A stretch of DNA of 51,161 bases, taken from positions 1 to 51,161 of the forward strand of contig JAURQW010000024.1 of the NCBI GenBank assembly GCA_030835925.1, given 5' to 3'. The DNA comes from Gammaproteobacteria bacterium (GTDB taxonomy: Bacteria; Pseudomonadota; Gammaproteobacteria; GCA-002705445; GCA-002716945). Below, in pieces: positions 1-8,935 of the stretch (position 1 is the first letter of the stretch; every line of letters begins with the position of its first letter). The notes beneath the pieces were generated by a model, which worked only from the letters and a program-made list of their open reading frames with translations, ran no database searches and was not told the DNA's origin. Position numbers and translations under genes: made by a program.

Positions 1-1
1 A

Positions 2-232
2 ATCGAAGGTAAATGGGCTATTCATCCATCACAAATTGAATATGCTAATGATGTTTTTTCTCCTCCTGCAAAAGAAGTTGAAAAAGCACATAGAATCATT
101 GAGGAACTAAAAAAAGCTGCGGCTGAAGGTAAAGGCGCCGCTCAACTAGATGGGAGAATGATAGATGCAGCTTCAGAGAAAATGGCTGAAAATATCATAA
201 ATATAAATAACTTAATAGAATCAAAAAAATAA
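2..232 (+). CDS. mcl: Malyl-CoA lyase / HpcH-HpaI-CitE family lyase, C-terminal end (partial)
   Basis: The open frame enters from the left edge and gives the last 76 residues of the protein. It contains [11 protein letters not shown] followed by [11 protein letters not shown] and later [19 protein letters not shown], the conserved C-terminal block of malyl-CoA lyase / CitE-type TIM-barrel lyases. The family cleaves L-malyl-CoA to glyoxylate and acetyl-CoA. The stop overlaps the mtkA start by one base (TAATG), so the two are very likely co-transcribed and translationally coupled. That partnership with a malate-CoA ligase supports malyl-CoA lyase over citrate lyase beta. The catalytic part of the barrel lies outside the window, so substrate choice rests on context. 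Confidence 0.8.
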   Translation: MEGKWAIHPSQIEYANDVFSPPAKEVEKAHRIIEELKKAAAEGKGAAQLDGRMIDAASEKMAENIININNLIESKK

Positions 233-1407
233 TGAATATACACGAATATCAAGCAAAAGAAATACTAACTAAATATGGAGTAGCTACACCAAAAGGAGGC
301 ATTGCATATAGTCCAGAGAATGCTAAAGACATGGCAACAGAATTAGGTGGTGACATGTGGGTAGTTAAAGCTCAGATCCATTCTGGCGCTAGAGGTAAAG
401 CTGGTGGAATTATAGTATGCAAGAGTCATCAAGAGGTGTCTGATGCTGCTAACACGTTATTAGGAAAAACTTTGGTCACTAATCAAACAGGCCCCGATGG
501 CTTAACAGTTTCAAGAATTTATGTTGAGGAAGCGTCTGATATTAAAAAAGAATATTATTTAGGACTAGTCTTTGACAGAAGCACTGAGAGTATTATGGTT
601 GTCGCCTCATCCGAAGGTGGTATGAGTATAGAAGAAATAGCGAAAGAGAAGCCAGAATCAATCATAAGAGCAAAAGTTGAGGCTGCTGTCGGTATGCAAA
701 GTTTTCAAGCAAGAGAAATAGCATTTGCACTAGGTTTAGAGGCTAAAGCAATATCTAGATGCGCAAAAGCAATCATGGGTTGCTATGAGGCATTCAGTCG
801 TTCTGATGCAACGATGGTAGAAATTAATCCTCTAATTCTAACTGGGGATGATCATATTCTTGCGCTGGATTGTAAAATGTCATTTGATGATAATGCGTTA
901 TACAGAATTCCTGACATTGCTGAACTGCGAGACAAGACACAAGAGGACTCAAAAGAGACATATGCTCATGATAGAGGATTAAATTACATCGCCCTAGATG
1001 GTGATATTGGAAATATTATTAATGGTGCTGGATTAGCTATGGCGTCTATGGATATGATTCAATTAGCAGGCGGACAACCAGCTAACTTTTTAGATGTTGG
1101 TGGTGGTGCTACGCCTGAGAAGTTTGTTAAGGCATTCAAACTCATATCTGGCGACCCAAAAGTCAAAGTTATATTAATTAATATCTTTGCTGGAATAAAT
1201 AGATGTGATTGGGTAGCTCAAGGTATTGTTGATGCCTTAGATCAAATAACAATAGAGCAACCTTTGGTTATAAGACTAGCTGGAACTAATGTTGATGAAG
1301 GCATGAAAATCCTAAAGGATAGCAAGATAGATTATATTGAGGCTTCAACACTTGAAGAAGCAGCTAACAAAGCTGTTGAGGCGTTAAAAGACTTGGAGAA
1401 GAAATAA
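232..1407 (+). CDS. mtkA: Malate-CoA ligase (malate thiokinase) beta subunit
   Basis: 391 residues, the usual size for the SucC/MtkA family. The N-terminal half is an ATP-grasp domain (starts [12 protein letters not shown]) with the metal-binding VEINPL motif near residue 197. The C-terminal CoA-ligase domain carries [12 protein letters not shown] and [11 protein letters not shown] (about residues 318-328). From memory of the family, [11 protein letters not shown] and the [13 protein letters not shown] stretch match malate thiokinase better than succinyl-CoA synthetase, which usually has NIFGGI-RCD. With MtkB it would make malyl-CoA from malate, ATP and CoA. The lyase gene just upstream would split this into acetyl-CoA and glyoxylate, as in the serine cycle. 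Cytoplasmic. Side activity on succinate cannot be excluded. Confidence 0.88.
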   Translation: MNIHEYQAKEILTKYGVATPKGGIAYSPENAKDMATELGGDMWVVKAQIHSGARGKAGGIIVCKSHQEVSDAANTLLGKTLVTNQTGPDGLTVSRIYVEEASDIKKEYYLGLVFDRSTESIMVVASSEGGMSIEEIAKEKPESIIRAKVEAAVGMQSFQAREIAFALGLEAKAISRCAKAIMGCYEAFSRSDATMVEINPLILTGDDHILALDCKMSFDDNALYRIPDIAELRDKTQEDSKETYAHDRGLNYIALDGDIGNIINGAGLAMASMDMIQLAGGQPANFLDVGGGATPEKFVKAFKLISGDPKVKVILINIFAGINRCDWVAQGIVDALDQITIEQPLVIRLAGTNVDEGMKILKDSKIDYIEASTLEEAANKAVEALKDLEKK

Positions 1408-1409
1408 TA

Positions 1410-2297
1410 ATGGCTATATTAATTACTAAGGAATCAAAAATCATTGTTCAAGGTTTCACTGGAAAAATTGGAACATTTCATGCTGAAGAAATGATGGAAT
1501 ATGGAACTAATGTCGTAGGTGGTGTTACACCAGGTAAGGGCGGCCAAGAGCATTTAGGTAGACCAGTTTTTAATACTGTAAAAGAAGCTGTTAAAGAAAC
1601 TGGAGCTGATGCAAGTATTCTTTTTGTACCTCCTGCTTTTGCAGCAGATTCTGCTATGGAAGCAGCTGATGCAGGAATTAAAACTCTAGTTGCTATCACG
1701 GATGGTATACCTGCGCACGATATGATAAAAGTTAAGCGCTATATGAGACGTTATAAAAGTGATGATAGAATGACAATGGTTGGCCCAAATTGCGCAGGTG
1801 TTATTAGTCCTGGTAAATGTATGTTGGGTATTATGCCTGGTCATATATATAAAGAAGGCAATGTAGGAGTTATAGGTAGATCCGGAACATTAGGCTATGA
1901 AGCCGCACAACAAATGAAAAATTTAGGAATAGGAATTTCAACAAGTGTGGGTATTGGCGGAGATCCAATAAATGGAAGCTCATTCAAAGATCATCTTGCG
2001 AAATTTGAACAAGATGATGAGACCAAGGTTATTCTAATGATCGGTGAAATTGGCGGACCACAAGAAGCCGAAGCAGCTGAATATGCAAAAGAAAATGTGT
2101 CAAAACCAGTTATTGCTTATATCGCTGGTCTCACAGCACCTAAAGGCAAAAGGATGGGTCATGCTGGGGCGATAGTAAGCTCAAAAGGCGAGTCAGCAGC
2201 TGATAAAGTAGAAATACTTCAAGCAGCTGGTATAACTATTGCAAAAAATCCATCAGTGATTGGTGATACAGTAGAATCAGTATTAAAATCTTTATAA
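1410..2297 (+). CDS. mtkB: Malate-CoA ligase (malate thiokinase) alpha subunit
   Basis: 295 residues. A Rossmann CoA-binding domain (IIVQGFTGKIGTFHAEEM) is followed by a flavodoxin-like ligase domain. The phosphohistidine is in the RMGHAGAIV motif near residue 251. VGPNCAGVISPGKCMLGIMPG and GIGISTSVGIGGDPINGSS are the nucleotide/CoA-binding blocks. The sequence GTFHAEEMMEYGTNVVGGV resembles methylotroph MtkB more than SucD. It starts two bases after the mtkA stop, so the two subunits should be made together. The alpha subunit is phosphorylated on His and passes phosphate to the carboxylate before thioester formation. Confidence 0.88.
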   Translation: MAILITKESKIIVQGFTGKIGTFHAEEMMEYGTNVVGGVTPGKGGQEHLGRPVFNTVKEAVKETGADASILFVPPAFAADSAMEAADAGIKTLVAITDGIPAHDMIKVKRYMRRYKSDDRMTMVGPNCAGVISPGKCMLGIMPGHIYKEGNVGVIGRSGTLGYEAAQQMKNLGIGISTSVGIGGDPINGSSFKDHLAKFEQDDETKVILMIGEIGGPQEAEAAEYAKENVSKPVIAYIAGLTAPKGKRMGHAGAIVSSKGESAADKVEILQAAGITIAKNPSVIGDTVESVLKSL

Positions 2298-2303
2298 TGA
2301 TCG

Positions 2304-3095
2304 ATGAATAATCAAGGTCTTATTGACATAGGAGCTAATCTCACGCACTCCGAACTATATGACCAACTTGATTTAGTTGTAGATAATATTGTTTCTTCTG
2401 ACACAGGATCTGTAATAATCACTTCCTCTAATCTAAATGATACTGTTATAGCATTAGATATAATTTCTAAGTATCCAGATATATTTTATACTACGGTAGG
2501 TTATCATCCTCATAATGCAAAAGATTTTAAATATGAAGATATGGATAAAATCAGTCAGTATTATAAAAATGATAGAGTCATTGCTATTGGTGAATGCGGT
2601 CTAGATTATTATAGGGAGTATTCTACAACTAAACAGCAAACTTTATGTTTTGAAAACCATTTGATATTAGCAAAAGAGAATAAAGCCCCAGTATTTCTAC
2701 ATGAACGAAAAGCTCACAAAGACTTTATTTCTATGTTAAAAAAATATAATGATGACATCGATAAAAAAGTTGTACATTGTTTCACGGGGGATAAGGCTGA
2801 ATTGATGGCTTATCTTGATATGGGTTGTTATATAGGAATTACTGGTTGGATAAGCGATTTAAGAAGAGGCAAGCATCTACATGATCTAATAAAATATATT
2901 CCTCAGAATAAATTAATGATTGAAACTGATTCTCCTTATTTAACTCCTAAAAATTTACCATTCAAACATAACGGCATCAATCAGCCTTCATATCTTAATT
3001 TTATTGCAGAAACGATTGCAGAGTGCTTAAATAAAGATATAGATTATGTTAAACAAATATCAATTAGGAATACCAAAGAATTCTTTTCAATATGA
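2304..3095 (+). CDS. tatD: TatD family 3'-5' deoxyribonuclease
   Basis: 263 residues, close to E. coli TatD (about 260). It shows the TatD-specific opening DIGANLTH (not the HxH of YcfH), then YHPHNAKDF, AIGECGLDYYREYST, VFLHERKAHKDF, VVHCFTGDKAEL, GITGWISDLRRGK and IETDSPYLTPKNL. These contain the metal-binding His/Glu/Asp set of the TIM-barrel metallo-hydrolase. The family degrades single-stranded DNA/RNA ends and has been tied to DNA repair. It lies six bases after mtkB and its last four bases (ATGA) overlap queH, so it is probably transcribed with the mtk genes without any evident functional link to them. Confidence 0.92.
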   Translation: MNNQGLIDIGANLTHSELYDQLDLVVDNIVSSDTGSVIITSSNLNDTVIALDIISKYPDIFYTTVGYHPHNAKDFKYEDMDKISQYYKNDRVIAIGECGLDYYREYSTTKQQTLCFENHLILAKENKAPVFLHERKAHKDFISMLKKYNDDIDKKVVHCFTGDKAELMAYLDMGCYIGITGWISDLRRGKHLHDLIKYIPQNKLMIETDSPYLTPKNLPFKHNGINQPSYLNFIAETIAECLNKDIDYVKQISIRNTKEFFSI

Positions 3096-3763
3096 ATGAT
3101 AAAAAAATATCAAAACTAGTTCTACCTGATAATAAGTCAAAATTATTATTGCATTCTTGCTGCGCCCCTTGTTCAGGAGATATTATGAAAAGGCTATTAG
3201 ATTCTGATATCGATTATACTGTTTTTTTTTATAATCCAAATATTCATCCACATGAAGAGTATATGCTGAGAAAAGAAGAGAATATGTCTTTTGCAAAAAA
3301 ATATAAAATTCCATTTATTGATGCTGATTACAACCCTAGGGCTTGGTTTGAAATTACAAAAGGCATGGAGCATGAACCTGAAAGAGGCAAAAGATGTTCA
3401 ACATGCTTCGACATGAGATTTATAAAAACTTCAGAATACGCTTATAATAATGGATTTGATATTATTTCAAGTACACTAGGAATATCAAGATGGAAGGATA
3501 TGAATCAAATAAATATTTCAGGAAAATATGCTGCATCAAAGTTTAAAGGTTTGAGTTATTGGGATTTTAACTGGAGAAAGGAAAATGGATCTCATCGAAT
3601 GATTGAGGTTTCAAAAGATGAAGGGTTCTATATGCAAGAGTATTGCGGTTGTGTTTACTCACTAAGAGATACCAATAAATGGAGAACAATAAACTTGAAA
3701 CCAAAAATAAAAATTGGCTTAAGTTACTACTCTCATTCAGACAAAGACACCAGTAATAATTAG
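3092..3763 (+). CDS. queH: Epoxyqueuosine reductase QueH
   Basis: 223 residues, DUF208/QueH family. The cysteine sets expected for its Fe-S cluster and metal site are visible: HSCCAPCSG near residue 22, RCSTCFDMR near residue 106 and EYCGCVYS near the C-terminus. QueH performs the last step of queuosine synthesis, reducing epoxyqueuosine to Q at the wobble position of tRNAs for Asp, Asn, His and Tyr. It replaces the unrelated cobalamin-dependent QueG, so here the step needs no B12. It overlaps tatD by 4 bp and converges on ampE with a 27-bp overlap of coding ends. Confidence 0.9.
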   Translation: MNDKKISKLVLPDNKSKLLLHSCCAPCSGDIMKRLLDSDIDYTVFFYNPNIHPHEEYMLRKEENMSFAKKYKIPFIDADYNPRAWFEITKGMEHEPERGKRCSTCFDMRFIKTSEYAYNNGFDIISSTLGISRWKDMNQINISGKYAASKFKGLSYWDFNWRKENGSHRMIEVSKDEGFYMQEYCGCVYSLRDTNKWRTINLKPKIKIGLSYYSHSDKDTSNN

Positions 3764-4600
3764 AAACCCAATTATACACAGCCATGCTAATAACGATCTT
3801 GATATCATTGATTGAGCATATATTATTTTACCTAGATTAATATCTTCATTTACATTTCCATCTTTAATTTTTTCAAAGGAAGCAAAACCAACTGAGTTAA
3901 TTAGGTTTATATTCATATTATGTATATCTTTTTCATTTTTTGTAACTTTCCATTGACTTAAACACTGTTCAAAGTTTGCAACTACAGCAAATGTAAAAGC
4001 GGAAACTCTGACTGGTATGTATTCAATGATTGATGTTAGAAGTCTTAAGACTTTTTTAGACTTTTGATCAACTTTTATATGTTCACTATATATAAAGTTG
4101 TCTATTATAATATATGCTAGAGCGCCTGCTGGACCAAGAAGTAAAAAAGTAAAAATTACTGAAAATATATTTCTCATTGAATTATAAAATATATTATTGA
4201 TTATAGAATCTAGCTGATCATTTTTACCTGCATGCAGTATATATTTAAATCTATTAGAGCTATCCAGGTCGACCTTTGATTCTATTGCAAACTTTAAATG
4301 TTCTAATTTAAGATTAAACTCATTTGGTTTTAAGCAATATACTAAAAGAGCAAGACCTAGAAGAAAAGAAAAAAGAGGATGTATTAAATTATATAATAGA
4401 TAATCTAAAACGCTAAAAATTAAAAATACAACTATTGGAAAGGATAAATATACATAAGATTTTTCTAATTCATAGTCTTTTAGATAATTTTTAAATTTTA
4501 AGAAACTTGTATCAATAACAGCAGTATCTTTCATGTTTGAAATAGGGTCATAAACATATTCAAGTACTAGTGCAAAAAATATTAAGAATGCAGTTACCAT
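3737..4600 (-). CDS. ampE: AmpE-like inner membrane protein
   Basis: 287 residues with several hydrophobic segments: an N-terminal anchor, a pair around residues 50-85, one near 140-165 and a C-terminal helix. The overall pattern and the position directly downstream of ampD fit AmpE, a membrane protein of the CobD/CbiB-like superfamily linked to beta-lactamase induction and murein recycling signals in enterics. Its biochemical role is not settled. The start lies 3 bp after the ampD stop. The coding end overlaps the convergent queH by 27 bp. No beta-lactamase or ampG is visible in the window. Confidence 0.72.
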   Translation of the reverse strand: MVTAFLIFFALVLEYVYDPISNMKDTAVIDTSFLKFKNYLKDYELEKSYVYLSFPIVVFLIFSVLDYLLYNLIHPLFSFLLGLALLVYCLKPNEFNLKLEHLKFAIESKVDLDSSNRFKYILHAGKNDQLDSIINNIFYNSMRNIFSVIFTFLLLGPAGALAYIIIDNFIYSEHIKVDQKSKKVLRLLTSIIEYIPVRVSAFTFAVVANFEQCLSQWKVTKNEKDIHNMNINLINSVGFASFEKIKDGNVNEDINLGKIIYAQSMISRSLLAWLCIIGFLIITGVFV

Positions 4601-4603
4601 AGT

Positions 4604-5146
4604 CTATACCTTTATCCTATTCCATTCAAAGAATGGGCCAGGGTCATTTTTTCTATCCGGTGAAACTTCATTATGACCTATTATGTTCTCATCTACAATT
4701 TTAGGATAGTAATCTTTTAATGATTTGATAATCTCATTTAATCTTTCGTATTGAGTGTCTGTAAAATTACTTTTATCAGTACCTTCTAGTTCTATGCCAA
4801 TCGAATAATCATTACAATTCTCTTTCTCTTTATGTTTAGAGACGCCTGCATGCCAAGCACGTAGATTAAAAGGAACAAATTGTATAATTTCCCCATCTCT
4901 TTTAATCAATAAATGTGATGACACCTTGACATCCTTTAATGATTCGAATGATGGATCCTGATTTATATCAAGATTATTCATAAATAAGTCAACAATATTT
5001 TGATTGTCATATGAGCCCGCAGGCAGACTAATACAATGTATAATAATAGTATCAATTATGGTATTATTTGGTCTATTATTACAATTCTCTGAATTATAAT
5101 GTGTAATATCATCAAATAAACCCGAATTATTATTAATTTTAAGCAT
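4604..5146 (-). CDS. ampD: 1,6-anhydro-N-acetylmuramyl-L-alanine amidase AmpD
   Basis: 180 residues of the amidase_2 fold. The zinc ligands are recognisable: His in DTIIIHCISLPAG, His in IGHNEVSPDRK and Asp in KNDPGPFFEW, with the catalytic Lys just before that Asp. NDYSIGIELEG is the conserved substrate-side block. No signal peptide, consistent with cytoplasmic AmpD, which removes the peptide from anhydro-muropeptides imported during cell-wall turnover. The released tripeptide is the substrate of Mpl, encoded nearby at 8932-10257. It forms an ampDE pair and is divergent from rnd across about 50 bp. Confidence 0.92.
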   Translation of the reverse strand: MLKINNNSGLFDDITHYNSENCNNRPNNTIIDTIIIHCISLPAGSYDNQNIVDLFMNNLDINQDPSFESLKDVKVSSHLLIKRDGEIIQFVPFNLRAWHAGVSKHKEKENCNDYSIGIELEGTDKSNFTDTQYERLNEIIKSLKDYYPKIVDENIIGHNEVSPDRKNDPGPFFEWNRIKV

Positions 5147-5198
5147 TTTTTATGTAAGAACTTATCATTCGCTGATATTATGTTAACTAATTCTAATT

Positions 5199-6263
5199 AT
5201 GCCAAATTTTTTAATTAATACAGACATAAAATTACAAAATATTATTGATGAGCTGGAAAAATCATCTATTATTGGTTTAGATACTGAGTTCATCAGAGAA
5301 TCAACCTATTTCCCACAATTGGCTCTTTTGCAGCTAAGTGATAGTGATAATACCTATTGTATAGATATATTAGCTATCAATAATAAAATACCCATTTCAA
5401 ATTTGTTACTCAACAATAGCATTAAAAAAATAATACATGCATCTAAACAAGATCTTGAAGTCCTGAACCACTATTATAACTGTTACCCTCGAAATATTTT
5501 TGACACACAAATTGCATATAATTTGTTAACGTCTGATGTAAGTATAAGTTATTCCAATTTAGTAAAAAAATATTTAGGTGTAGAGTTAAAAGAAGGATCA
5601 TGGAGAACAGATTGGTTAAAGAGACCTATCTCTGATGCAAAAATAGAATACGCTGCTAATGATGTTAAGTATCTAATAGATTTATATGAAATATTATACA
5701 AAAAATTATTAGAAGCTGATCGATATGATTGGTTCAATGAAGAACAGGAATTAGAACTTAAAAAATCTAATATAGTTACTGAGCCAAGATTTTCTTGGGA
5801 AAAAATTAACTTACCATCAAATCTTACAATCACACAGTTAAATTATTTACAAAAACTATCATACTGGAGAGAGGATAAAGCAATTACCAATGATATCCCC
5901 AAAAGATGGATATTTAGTGATAGTGAATTGATAAAAATAGTCACAGCTCGCCCTAATAGATTATCTTATGTATTGGATAATCTGAAACATACATTAAATG
6001 ATGAAGATTTGGGGCTTATTAAGTCGATGCTAAGTGAAAAATATATAAAACCTCAGAGTGTTAATAAAGATATTGATGGAAGTTTATATAATGCAAGAAT
6101 TGTCAAGTGTCATAAAGTTCTCGAGGAAGTTTCCGAAAAATATAATATTGCTCCTACATTGATAGCCAACAAGCGAGATATTGATGCTTTCGCAAGAAAA
6201 AAAGATTATGTGAAGTTTTTGCATGGTTGGAGATTTAAAATTTTTGGTAAGTTGGTACAATAG
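5199..6263 (+). CDS. rnd: Ribonuclease D
   Basis: 354 residues. An N-terminal DEDD exonuclease domain has GLDTEFIREST (Exo I), the HASKQDLEVL / NIFDTQIAYNLL region (Exo II) and YAANDVKYLIDLY (Exo III, with Tyr). An HRDC domain follows around residues 205-285 (LNYLQKLSYWREDKAI). RNase D trims the 3' ends of tRNAs and other structured RNAs. The length is slightly under E. coli RNase D (375). Its stop is followed almost immediately by ilvD, so the two may share a transcript although their functions differ. Confidence 0.92.
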   Translation: MPNFLINTDIKLQNIIDELEKSSIIGLDTEFIRESTYFPQLALLQLSDSDNTYCIDILAINNKIPISNLLLNNSIKKIIHASKQDLEVLNHYYNCYPRNIFDTQIAYNLLTSDVSISYSNLVKKYLGVELKEGSWRTDWLKRPISDAKIEYAANDVKYLIDLYEILYKKLLEADRYDWFNEEQELELKKSNIVTEPRFSWEKINLPSNLTITQLNYLQKLSYWREDKAITNDIPKRWIFSDSELIKIVTARPNRLSYVLDNLKHTLNDEDLGLIKSMLSEKYIKPQSVNKDIDGSLYNARIVKCHKVLEEVSEKYNIAPTLIANKRDIDAFARKKDYVKFLHGWRFKIFGKLVQ

Positions 6264-6266
6264 GTG

Positions 6267-7934
6267 ATGCGTAAATACTCTTCACAAATAGTAGATGGTA
6301 AAGATAGATCACCTAGCAGATCAATGCTTCGTGCTGTAGGGTTTAAAGACAAAGATTTTAAGCTGCCTCAAATTGGAGTTGCATCTACCTGGAGTATGGT
6401 CACTCCATGTAATATGCATATAGATGAGCTGGCTAAAATATCTGCTGGATCAGTTGATAAAAATGGCGGGAAATCAATCATTTTTAACACAATAACGATT
6501 TCTGATGGAATATCAATGGGAACCGAAGGAATGAAGTATTCTTTGGTATCTCGTGAAGTAATAGCTGATTCTATAGAGACAGTTGTAGGTTGTGAAGGCT
6601 TGGATGGATTGATTGCAATAGGTGGATGCGATAAAAATATGCCGGCTTGTATTATGGCTATGGCAAGACTCAATAGACCTTCAATTTTTATATATGGGGG
6701 GACTATTTTACCAGGTATTCACAAATCTAAAAAAATAGATATTGTCTCGGTGTTTGAAGCAGTTGGTAAAAATGCCAATAAAGAAATTTCTAACAATGAG
6801 TTGTTAGAAATCGAAAAAAAAGCAATACCTGGGCCTGGGTCCTGTGGTGGAATGTATACTGCAAATACAATGGCTTGGGCGATTGAAGCATTAGGAATGA
6901 GTTTGACAAATAGTTCAGCTCAAGTAGCGATATCTTCTTCGAAGAAAATTGACTGTAAAGATTCTGCTAGAGCATTAATGAAATGCGTAAAAAGAAATAT
7001 TGTGCCTAGAGATATAATAACAAAAAAATCAATCGAGAATGCTATAACTGTTGTTATGGCGTTAGGTGGTTCTACTAATGCAGTTTTACACATACTTGCT
7101 ATAGCTAGTTCTGCTGGTCTGAAACTTACTCTCAAAGATTTTGATAGAATAGGTAGCAGAACGCCTGTTTTAGCTGATCTAAAACCTAGTGGAAAATATT
7201 CAATGTCAGAATTAGTGAAAATTGGTGGAGTTGCTCCACTCATGAAGTTGCTTCTAGAAAAAAAATTATTACATGGTGATTGTATGACGGTAACAGGTAA
7301 AACAATTAGCAAGAATCTGAAGTCGATCAAACATTATGATAAACGACAGAAAATAATCATGCCTTATGATGAGCCAATTAAAAAAAATGGTCATTTAATT
7401 ATACTAAAAGGTAATCTCGCGCCACAGGGATCTGTGGCAAAAATATCTGGCAAAGAAGGAAATAAATTCATTGGTTCTGCAAAAGTATATGATTCTGAGG
7501 AGAGAGCTTTAAAAGATATTTTGAATGATAAAATTAAAAAGGGCACAGTAATTGTTATTAGATATGAAGGACCAGTTGGTGGCCCTGGTATGCGAGAAAT
7601 GCTTTCACCAACATCAGCTGTCATGGGTAAGGGTCTAGGAAAAGATGTTGCACTCATAACAGATGGAAGATTTTCAGGTGGTAGCCATGGTTTTGTAGTT
7701 GGTCATATTTCACCCGAGGCATATATTGGTGGACCTCTGGCAATAGTCAAAAATGGAGATAAGATAGAAATAAATTCAATAACAAAGAAGTTAATACTTA
7801 ATATATCACCAGCTGAATATAAGAAAAGGATGTCTGTCTGGAAACAACCAAAACTTAAAAGAAAATCTGGGGTTTTATCTAAGTATGCCAAATTAGTCAG
7901 TCAAGCTGATCAAGGAGCTATAACAGTAGACTAG
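6267..7934 (+). CDS. ilvD: Dihydroxy-acid dehydratase
   Basis: 555 residues from the ATG at 6267; an in-frame GTG directly before it (6264) is a less likely start because the family begins close to MRKYSS. Three cluster cysteines are visible: TPCNMH, GGCDKNMPAC and GPGSCGGMYTANTMA, the arrangement of the [2Fe-2S] IlvD/EDD family. DGRFSGGSHGFVVGH near the C-terminus is the active-site signature. It dehydrates 2,3-dihydroxy acids to the 2-keto acids that precede valine and isoleucine. Other ilv genes are not in the window. Convergent with the LON-domain gene, with one base between the stops. Confidence 0.95.
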   Translation: MRKYSSQIVDGKDRSPSRSMLRAVGFKDKDFKLPQIGVASTWSMVTPCNMHIDELAKISAGSVDKNGGKSIIFNTITISDGISMGTEGMKYSLVSREVIADSIETVVGCEGLDGLIAIGGCDKNMPACIMAMARLNRPSIFIYGGTILPGIHKSKKIDIVSVFEAVGKNANKEISNNELLEIEKKAIPGPGSCGGMYTANTMAWAIEALGMSLTNSSAQVAISSSKKIDCKDSARALMKCVKRNIVPRDIITKKSIENAITVVMALGGSTNAVLHILAIASSAGLKLTLKDFDRIGSRTPVLADLKPSGKYSMSELVKIGGVAPLMKLLLEKKLLHGDCMTVTGKTISKNLKSIKHYDKRQKIIMPYDEPIKKNGHLIILKGNLAPQGSVAKISGKEGNKFIGSAKVYDSEERALKDILNDKIKKGTVIVIRYEGPVGGPGMREMLSPTSAVMGKGLGKDVALITDGRFSGGSHGFVVGHISPEAYIGGPLAIVKNGDKIEINSITKKLILNISPAEYKKRMSVWKQPKLKRKSGVLSKYAKLVSQADQGAITVD

Positions 7935-7935
7935 A

Positions 7936-8541
7936 TTATTTTAATTCTTCAATTTCGGATTTAAAAAGCCTGTTAACAATTTCATTTAATTTTTCTAGTC
8001 TTTCGATTGCATTGCTAGTAGCTATTAATATATTTTTAGTATGTGAGTCTAACGGCAAGCACTCTGTCAATCTAAATCCAACCCAAGACGCATCAGAATA
8101 TCTCTCAGTTTTAAAACTAATGAAGTTTTTTATTCCAGGGTAAATCTTTTTATAAAATCTAGATAAAATAATGTATTTTTGAGGTATCATATATTCTTTT
8201 TCATTAGCACTATGTTCTATGTCTCCGCATAATAAATTTTCACTATTAAGTTGTGAATTTATAACATGAACTTTATTTGAGCCTTCAACAGTTATTCCAA
8301 GAATCCCATCTTCTAGTTGATTCCAGTCAGTAATTTTTACATAACAACCATAATTGTAAATATCATCAATATATTTATCAGGACAATTATTTCTTACAAG
8401 AACAATACAAAAACCTGTGTCATTTTTAATGCAGTTTTTTACCATATCAATATATCTTCTCTCAAAAATCCTTAGAGGAAAGATGCCTCCCGGCAATACT
8501 ATGCTTTTCAATGGGAACAGTGGTATATTTGTATTATTCAT
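7936..8541 (-). CDS. LON peptidase substrate-binding domain protein
   Basis: 201 residues that begin IPLFPLKSIVLPGGIFPLRIFE, the start of the Lon N-terminal (PUA-like) domain, with no ATPase or protease domain after it. Stand-alone LON-domain proteins are widespread in proteobacteria, but their cellular role is not established; substrate or peptide binding is inferred from Lon. The end shows a helical stretch (SNAIERLEKLNEIVNRLFK) as in Lon N domains. Its start overlaps the msrB stop by 8 bp, so it is the last gene of a leftward operon with mpl and msrB. Confidence 0.82.
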   Translation of the reverse strand: MNNTNIPLFPLKSIVLPGGIFPLRIFERRYIDMVKNCIKNDTGFCIVLVRNNCPDKYIDDIYNYGCYVKITDWNQLEDGILGITVEGSNKVHVINSQLNSENLLCGDIEHSANEKEYMIPQKYIILSRFYKKIYPGIKNFISFKTERYSDASWVGFRLTECLPLDSHTKNILIATSNAIERLEKLNEIVNRLFKSEIEELK

Positions 8542-8935
8542 TAATGCCTTTTTTGAACTGTAATGATACTGAATTTATGCAGTACCTCTTACCTGTTGGT
8601 CTAGGGCCATCATCAAATACATGTCCTAAATGCGCTTCGCATTTAGCACATAAAACTTCAAATCTAATCATTGAATGAGATAGATCTTTTATGACTTTAA
8701 TTGCGTCGTCAGATATTATCTCAAAAAAACTAGGCCATCCTGTCCCAGAATCAAATTTAGCAGATGATTTGAATAATTGATTATCACAACATTTACATAC
8801 GTAAATGCCTTTTTCATCATTATAATATAAGTCACCACTAAAAGGTGCCTCAGTCCCTTTTTCTCTCATGACTTTATACTCAGCATCAGTAAGTGCTTTT
8901 TTCCACTCTGAGGATGATTTGATTATTTTTTTCAT
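8534..8935 (-). CDS. msrB: Peptide methionine (R)-S-oxide reductase
   Basis: 133 residues, the usual length of a single-domain MsrB. It has two zinc CxxC pairs (CKCC near residue 48; CAKC near residue 97), the substrate block SGTGWPSFFEII, HLGHVFDDGPRPTGKRYC with the catalytic Cys, and INSVSLQF. It reduces the R isomer of methionine sulfoxide in proteins. The resolving cysteine may be the first Cys of the set or supplied by thioredoxin. The start overlaps the mpl stop (ATGA), so it is translationally coupled with it. No msrA in the window. Confidence 0.95.
   Translation of the reverse strand: MKKIIKSSSEWKKALTDAEYKVMREKGTEAPFSGDLYYNDEKGIYVCKCCDNQLFKSSAKFDSGTGWPSFFEIISDDAIKVIKDLSHSMIRFEVLCAKCEAHLGHVFDDGPRPTGKRYCINSVSLQFKKGINE

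Noticed and set aside
232-2297. Annotation as succinyl-CoA synthetase (sucC-sucD)
   Set aside because: The MtkA/MtkB-type motifs and the malyl-CoA lyase immediately upstream fit malate thiokinase better, though succinate activity cannot be ruled out without assay.
6920-7330. 136-codon ORF antisense to ilvD
   Set aside because: It mirrors the codon structure of a clear enzyme gene, has no ribosome site and no recognisable motif.
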